A DNA stretch of 10,500 nt from Hyphomicrobiales bacterium (GTDB lineage Bacteria > Pseudomonadota > Alphaproteobacteria > Rhizobiales > Beijerinckiaceae): contig JAQGKM010000238.1 in NCBI GenBank assembly GCA_028290125.1, positions 1-10,500 of the forward strand, in the 5' to 3' direction. Below are positions 6,824 to 10,500 of the stretch, piece by piece. The first letter of the stretch is position 1. The number at the start of each line of letters is the position of its first letter. Made by a program: the position numbers and the translations under genes. The notes under the pieces were generated by a model. It had not been told where the DNA came from, made no database searches, and saw only the letters and a program-made list of their open reading frames with translations.

Positions 6824-7810
6824 CTACAGGCGCAGCAGCCGTGCTGCGTTGCCGTACAGGATGGCGTGACGATCCTCCGCCGACAGATCCATCTCGGCGA
6901 TCCCCTTGTAGGTTTTGGCGATCGGCCCCAGCGGCGCGTCCGTGGCGAAAACGATCTTGGACGGGCCGAAGAAATCCAGCCCGCAGCGCACGCCCGTGGT
7001 GGCGCCGAACATCGCCGTATCGCCGTAGAACAGCTTGAAATATTCCATGTGGGGGCGCTTCAGCGACGGCAGGATCTGCGAATAATCCTCGTCGCTCGTG
7101 CGCGCGCCGAGCACATCCATGCCCGGGCCGACACGCCCGTCGAAGAACGGGATCATGCCGCCGCAATGATGCGTGATGATCTCGAGGTCGGGGTGGCGGT
7201 CGAACAATCCGTCGAACACCAGACGCGTCATCGCGATCGACGTGTCGTAAGGCCAGCCGAAACACCACCACATTTCGAAGCGCGATTTCGCCTCGCTGGC
7301 GTAGTCGGGCATGCTTGCGGTGCGCGTCGGATGCAGCCAGATCGGCTTCTTCCATTGCGCGAGAGCCGCGAAGAACGGGCGGAACCGCGGCTCGTCGAGC
7401 GGATGACCCGCGACATGGTTGTAGATCAGCACGCCCTTGGCGCCGAGCTGATGGATGGCGCGGTCAGCCTCCGCAATCGCGCTCTCGACGTCATCGAGAT
7501 AGACCGCAGCGGCGAAGCCGACGAAGCGGTCGGCATGCTTCGCGCAAAGCTCCGCCATCTCGTCATTGGCGATCCGCGCCAGTTCGCGCCCGGTATCGGC
7601 GTCGCCGATTTCTTCCAGTGAGGGGTTGGGCAGGCTGATGACCTGCCGGTAGTCGGGCACGCTGTCCATGTCGCGAAAGCGGGCGTCGAGGTCCGACAGC
7701 GGCTTCACGGTCAGCAGCCGGTTGACGATGTTCCCCAGCTTCGGCGCGAGCACGACCATGCGGTCGAGGAAGCTTCGGGGCGCAAGATGCGTGTAGAGAT
7801 CGATGACCAT
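6824..7810 (-). CDS. Amidohydrolase family 2 (ACMSD/resorcylate-decarboxylase-like) metal-dependent enzyme
   Basis: This 328-residue protein has the TIM-barrel layout of the amidohydrolase-2 family, whose members hydrolyse or decarboxylate aromatic and other carboxylic substrates with one metal ion. Visible landmarks are N-terminal VIDLYTHLAP, IWLHPTR with likely ligand His160, IITHHCGGMI with His214/His215, a GD pair at 263-264, and FATDAPLG with likely catalytic Asp291. The usual H-x-H at the first strand is Y6-x-H8, so one metal ligand is replaced; some subfamilies vary at this position. No signal peptide is present, so it should be cytoplasmic. The ATG at 7810-7808 is preceded by GAGGAA about 11 bases upstream. 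It is transcribed away from the small membrane-protein gene. The substrate cannot be read from the sequence; a role in aromatic-acid degradation is a family-level guess. Confidence 0.88.
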   Translation of the reverse strand: MVIDLYTHLAPRSFLDRMVVLAPKLGNIVNRLLTVKPLSDLDARFRDMDSVPDYRQVISLPNPSLEEIGDADTGRELARIANDEMAELCAKHADRFVGFAAAVYLDDVESAIAEADRAIHQLGAKGVLIYNHVAGHPLDEPRFRPFFAALAQWKKPIWLHPTRTASMPDYASEAKSRFEMWWCFGWPYDTSIAMTRLVFDGLFDRHPDLEIITHHCGGMIPFFDGRVGPGMDVLGARTSDEDYSQILPSLKRPHMEYFKLFYGDTAMFGATTGVRCGLDFFGPSKIVFATDAPLGPIAKTYKGIAEMDLSAEDRHAILYGNAARLLRL

Positions 7811-7978
7811 TGTCGCGGCGTTCCTCGTTTTTTATGGCGGCGAGTATGCCCGCCGATCAAGGCGATGCAAGCGCTCAAGCTGGTTGTCACGATTACGGAA
7901 TGGCGCATCAATCACACGCATGGCGTGCTATGCTCGTCGTCTTGGGCTCCTGGGGGCGCATGTGTGGAGGACGGCCTC

Positions 7979-8296
7979 ATGTCAGAGCTGTCGGAACGAG
8001 ACAAGCAACTTATCCTCGGCCAAACGCGCGTGAACGACGACCGGGTTGAGCAGATCAAGCAGGAGGTTAACTCTCCCGCCAAGAAGCTGGCGTCTTTCGA
8101 GAGTCAGAAGATGACCGCGGTTTTCCTCGCTCTTACGGGCTGCGTGCTGCTCATCGGCGGCTTCGTGTTGAACGGAACGCAGGTCGGTTACGAAAAGGGA
8201 ATGGCGGTCGCCTTCATCGCCGTCGGCGTGCTCTGGTACGTCTATCTGAATGTCGCGACGAAGCGTCTTCTCGCCGCCGGCCCCACGGCGGGCTGA
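7979..8296 (+). CDS. Small two-helix membrane protein of unknown function
   Basis: I do not recognise this 105-residue protein. Residues 1-43 are charged and probably helical (SELSERDKQLILGQTR...). Two hydrophobic segments follow, about 46-65 (AVFLALTGCVLLIGGFVL) and 74-92, joined by a short loop (NGTQVGYEKG), then a short basic tail. This suggests a helical hairpin in the inner membrane with both ends in the cytoplasm. The frame extends upstream to an ATG at 7787, but the ATG at 7979 is chosen because a perfect GGAGG (7966-7970) sits 8 bases before it and the upstream extension would overlap the divergent amidohydrolase start. A strong hairpin terminator follows 16 bases after the stop, so it is probably a single-gene transcript. 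No functional link to its neighbours is evident. Confidence 0.72.
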   Translation: MSELSERDKQLILGQTRVNDDRVEQIKQEVNSPAKKLASFESQKMTAVFLALTGCVLLIGGFVLNGTQVGYEKGMAVAFIAVGVLWYVYLNVATKRLLAAGPTAG

Positions 8297-8312
8297 TCGC
8301 CGCTCCAGACAT

Positions 8313-8347
8313 AAAAGCGCGCGCTCCCGCATGGCGCGCGCGCTTTT
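8313..8347 (+). terminator. Rho-independent-type terminator hairpin after the small membrane-protein gene
   Basis: AAAAGCGCGCGC (8313-8324) pairs perfectly with GCGCGCGCTTTT (8336-8347) across an 11-base loop. The stem ends in a four-T run on this strand. The flanking A and T runs make it symmetric, so it could also work for leftward transcription. It separates the small gene from the dehydrogenase gene, so the latter needs its own promoter. Confidence 0.8.
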
Positions 8348-8418
8348 GCGCACCTTCGCATGTGCAGCATCGCGATTGAAATGCCCCTGCCCTGCGCGTT
8401 TCTGACCATCGATGACGA

Positions 8419-8447
8419 TTGTCAGCTTTGCGATCCTCTGATGTACT
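8419..8447 (+). promoter_or_regulatory. Candidate sigma-70-like promoter for the PQQ dehydrogenase gene
   Basis: TTGTCA (8419-8424) and TGTACT (8442-8447) are spaced by 17 bases and match consensus -35 and -10 at five and four of six positions. They lie between the upstream terminator and the dehydrogenase start at 8498, where a promoter is expected. The call rests on pattern only. Confidence 0.3.
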
Positions 8448-8497
8448 CGGGTCAACCGGCGATACAGACCGGGACAGGGACCATCGGGGAAATGCTC

Positions 8498-10264
8498 ATG
8501 AAAACGACAGCGACCTCGCTCGCCGCTCTTGTCGCGGCGACTGTTTCATTCTGCGCGCCGGGCTTCGCCCAGGCGCCGGCTTTCAAGCCCGTCACGGACG
8601 CCATTCTCGCCAATCCTGACCCGGCCGACTGGCTGCACCTCAATCGGACGCAGGACCAGCAGCGATTCAGTCCGCTCGACCAGATCAACAAGAGCAACGT
8701 CGGAAAACTCCAGATGGCGTGGGCGCGCGGCCTGCCCAACGGCACGCAGGAATCCGTGCCGGTCGTCTACGACGGCGTCATGTATCTTTATGCGCCCGGC
8801 GCCACGATCCAGGCGGTCGACGCCACCAATGGCGACCTGCTGTGGGAATATGTGCGCGACTATCCGAAGGAAGTGAACGCGCAGGCGGCGCGCGAGAAGA
8901 GCCTCGGCATCTACGAGGACATGATCTATTTCGCTGCGCCAGACGGCTTTCTCGTCGCCATCGACGCGAAGACCGGCAAGGAGCGCTGGGCGACCAAGGT
9001 CGACGACGGCGGCCAGACGGCGGGCGGCATTCTCGTCGCCGAAGGCAAGGTCATGACCAACCGCACCTGCATCGAGGGCACGCGCCCGCAATGCTTCATC
9101 GCGGCGCATGACGCCAAGACCGGCAAGGAAGCCTGGCGCTTCTACACCACGGCAGGCGCCGACGAACCGGGCGGCGACACCTGGGGAGACATGCCGACCG
9201 AGAAGCGCGCGGCGAGCCCGTGGGGCCTGCCCGGCTCCTACGATCCCAAGCGCAAGATGATCTATTGGGGCGTCGCCAATCCCGATCCCTACACGCGGCT
9301 GTCGCGTCACGGCCGTCATGACGCCGTGCCGTTCGAGTCGCCGGTCAACCTCTATGCGGATTCGACGCTGGCGCTCGACATCGAGACCGGCAAGCTGAAA
9401 TGGTACTATCAGGAGCTGCCCGGCGACGACTGGGACGCCGACCACAATCAGGAACGCATCCTCGCGCGCGTGAAGCTCGATCCCGATCCCTCGAAGGTGA
9501 AGTGGATATCGCAAAGCCTGCCGCGCGGCGAGGAGCGTGACGTCGTCATCACGGTGGCGGAAGGCGGAGGCATGTTCGTCGTCGATCGCGACAGCGGCAA
9601 GTTCCTGTGGGCCAACCCCTTCCCGTACGACGTGCCGGATTTCAACATCTCGGGCGTCGACCTGAAGACCGGCGCGACGCGCATCAATGTCGACAAGCTG
9701 TTCAAGACGGACGGCCAGACGATCCTCGGCTGCTATCACAACGTGCGCGGCCTGTGGTCCATCGCCTACCACCCCGGCAAGAACTCGCTCTACGTGCCGT
9801 TCCAGGACCAGTGCCTGCAGATGCAGGCCAACATGAAGGCCAAGACCGGCTGGGGGCCGCGCAAGGGGCTCATGCGCCCGGGCATCGACCCGAACAAGTA
9901 CATGAACCTCGCCAAGATCGACATGACCACCGGCGAGATGAAGGTGCTGCACTCGCAGCCGCAGGCGAGCGCCGGCTCGGCGCTCGTCACGGCCGGCGAC
10001 CTGCTGTTCTGGGGCGACCAGAACCGCCGCTTCCGCGCCTTCGACGCCGACACCGGCAAGGTGCTGTGGCAGGGCGTCGTCGGCGGAATGGTGATGAACT
10101 CGACCATCACCTACTCGGTCAAGGGCAAGCAGTACGTGATGATCTTCACCGGCGAAGGCCAGTCGGTCTCGGCCGGCCCGCTCGGCCTGACCCAGAAGAG
10201 CATGCCGAAAGCGGTGCGCGGGCATAATTCGGTGTTCGTCTTCGCCCTGCCCGACGCGGGGTGA
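8498..10264 (+). CDS. Periplasmic PQQ-dependent alcohol dehydrogenase, methanol/ethanol family, with lanthanide-type metal site
   Basis: The 588-residue precursor has a Sec signal peptide (cleavage likely after AQA near residue 26). It would oxidise an alcohol in the periplasm and pass electrons to a c-type cytochrome. At least six docking motifs of the A-x-D-x-x-T/S-G-x-x-x-W type (for example AVDATNGDLLW, AIDAKTGKERW, AFDADTGKVLW) mark an eight-bladed propeller. The active-site segment DDWDAD (310-315) places the catalytic base at Asp313 and a second Asp at 315, the position that separates lanthanide (XoxF/ExaF-like) from calcium (MxaF-like) enzymes. Glu193 and Asn261 (GVANPDPY) probably complete the metal shell. 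Cys412/Cys439 matches a conserved disulfide; the vicinal Cys-Cys is absent, as is any CXXCH haem motif, so it is not a quinohaemoprotein. GGGGA (8486-8490) is 7 bases before the ATG at 8498. The frame opens at 8360, but that start would bury the signal peptide. Substrate unknown. Confidence 0.92.
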   Translation: MKTTATSLAALVAATVSFCAPGFAQAPAFKPVTDAILANPDPADWLHLNRTQDQQRFSPLDQINKSNVGKLQMAWARGLPNGTQESVPVVYDGVMYLYAPGATIQAVDATNGDLLWEYVRDYPKEVNAQAAREKSLGIYEDMIYFAAPDGFLVAIDAKTGKERWATKVDDGGQTAGGILVAEGKVMTNRTCIEGTRPQCFIAAHDAKTGKEAWRFYTTAGADEPGGDTWGDMPTEKRAASPWGLPGSYDPKRKMIYWGVANPDPYTRLSRHGRHDAVPFESPVNLYADSTLALDIETGKLKWYYQELPGDDWDADHNQERILARVKLDPDPSKVKWISQSLPRGEERDVVITVAEGGGMFVVDRDSGKFLWANPFPYDVPDFNISGVDLKTGATRINVDKLFKTDGQTILGCYHNVRGLWSIAYHPGKNSLYVPFQDQCLQMQANMKAKTGWGPRKGLMRPGIDPNKYMNLAKIDMTTGEMKVLHSQPQASAGSALVTAGDLLFWGDQNRRFRAFDADTGKVLWQGVVGGMVMNSTITYSVKGKQYVMIFTGEGQSVSAGPLGLTQKSMPKAVRGHNSVFVFALPDAG

Positions 10265-10277
10265 GGCTCACGCTCAG

Positions 10278-10324
10278 CGCCTTCGGCTCGTCGTTGCGAG
10301 GAGCCGGAGGCGACGCGGCAATCC
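10278..10324 (+). repeat. Copy 2 of the ~36-bp repeat (element B), extended to a hairpin
   Basis: Positions 10289-10324 match the reverse complement of 6785-6822. The flanking CGCCTTCGGCTC (10278-10289) pairs with GAGCCGGAGGCG (10301-10312) with one mismatch across an 11-base loop. The hairpin begins 14 bases after the dehydrogenase stop and may help end or protect that transcript. No T run follows, so it is not a classical intrinsic terminator. Confidence 0.72.
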
Positions 10325-10328
10325 ATAA

Positions 10329-10458
10329 GGCCGTCATTGCGAGCGCAGCGAAGCAATCCAGAAGCCGCGCGTGAGGCGCGCGCCGCCAGTCGCAATGCGC
10401 GCGCTCGGCCGGCAAGGATCCGCGCCTGGATTGCTTCGCTCCGCTCGCAATGACGGCC
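10329..10458 (+). repeat. Copy 2 of the ~130-bp palindromic dispersed repeat (element A)
   Basis: Arms of 33 bases (10329-10361 and 10426-10458) are reverse complements with a single mismatch, enclosing a 64-base GC-rich interior. Arms and parts of the interior match 6633-6756 in the opposite orientation. The near-perfect arms would form a long cruciform or RNA stem. It ends 7 bases before the stop codon of the leftward gene at the window edge, so it sits between convergent 3' ends, as does the first copy. Confidence 0.87.
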
Positions 10459-10464
10459 GAGGCC

Positions 10465-10500
10465 TTACCTCGCCCGCGAGCGGATGTAGGCCCAGAGTGA
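10465..10500 (-). CDS. C-terminal 11 codons of a leftward gene, possibly a small c-type cytochrome (5' part outside window)
   Basis: On the minus strand the frame entering at 10500 reads SLWAYIRSRAR and stops at TAA (10467-10465). A C-terminal helix of the form 'LWAYIRSR' is typical of class I cytochrome c domains, where Trp-Ala-Tyr-Ile packs near the haem. Cytochromes c accept electrons from PQQ alcohol dehydrogenases, which would suit the neighbour. Eleven residues are too few for a firm family call, and the CXXCH motif would lie outside the window. Confidence 0.35.
   Translation of the reverse strand, partial: SLWAYIRSRAR

Noticed and set aside
8360..8497. Upstream ATG extending the PQQ dehydrogenase by 46 residues
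   Set aside because: It would place a good signal peptide internally. The ATG at 8498 has GGGGA 7 bases upstream and a proper Sec leader.
8546..10225. Long minus-strand open frame (559 codons) opposite the PQQ dehydrogenase gene
   Set aside because: It is an antisense shadow of a strongly conserved gene, with no recognisable domain.
6627..10464. Composite transposon with transposase
   Set aside because: The inverted repeats are real, but no transposase or integrase is encoded between or beside them and no target-site duplication could be confirmed. They are reported only as repeats.

Overview
The window is GC-rich chromosomal DNA, most likely from an alphaproteobacterium of the Hyphomicrobiales (Rhizobiales). 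The base composition, the GC-biased third codon positions and a dispersed palindromic repeat of the 'CATTGCGAGCG...GAAGCAATCC' type, which I associate with Bradyrhizobium/Rhodopseudomonas/Beijerinckiaceae-like genomes, point that way. I cannot name the genus from sequence alone.

Region 1 (1-6626) looks like a type I secretion locus. A large gene runs leftward off the window edge (start codon at 1364). Its first 454 residues carry an unusual N-terminal extension, an internal hydrophobic segment with a lipobox-like Cys, a poly-Gly linker and the beginning of an Ig-like/adhesin-like extracellular region. A 161-bp A+T-richer intergenic region separates it from three tightly packed rightward genes: a TolC-family outer-membrane protein, a LapB/LssB-like ABC exporter with a non-catalytic C39-like N-terminus, and an HlyD-family membrane fusion protein. 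The genes overlap by 4 bp and 1 bp, so the set reads as one translationally coupled operon encoding a complete tripartite exporter. The divergent gene is the natural candidate for its substrate.

Region 2 (6627-10464) holds an amidohydrolase-2 family metal-dependent hydrolase or decarboxylase (leftward), a 105-residue two-helix membrane protein of unknown function (rightward) with a strong hairpin terminator, and a periplasmic PQQ-dependent alcohol dehydrogenase (rightward). The dehydrogenase carries the W-D-x-D arrangement typical of lanthanide-dependent enzymes and lacks the vicinal Cys-Cys pair. At the right edge, the last 11 codons of a leftward gene resemble the C-terminus of a small c-type cytochrome, the usual electron acceptor of such dehydrogenases. 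This last reading is tentative.

The two convergent gene junctions (6627-6823 and 10265-10464) are almost entirely filled by two copies of the same composite repeat (a ~125-130 bp element plus a ~36-bp element). The copies have the same internal order but opposite orientation, so they flank the ~3.5-kb metabolic block as an imperfect long inverted repeat. I saw no transposase, integrase, CRISPR, tRNA or rRNA.
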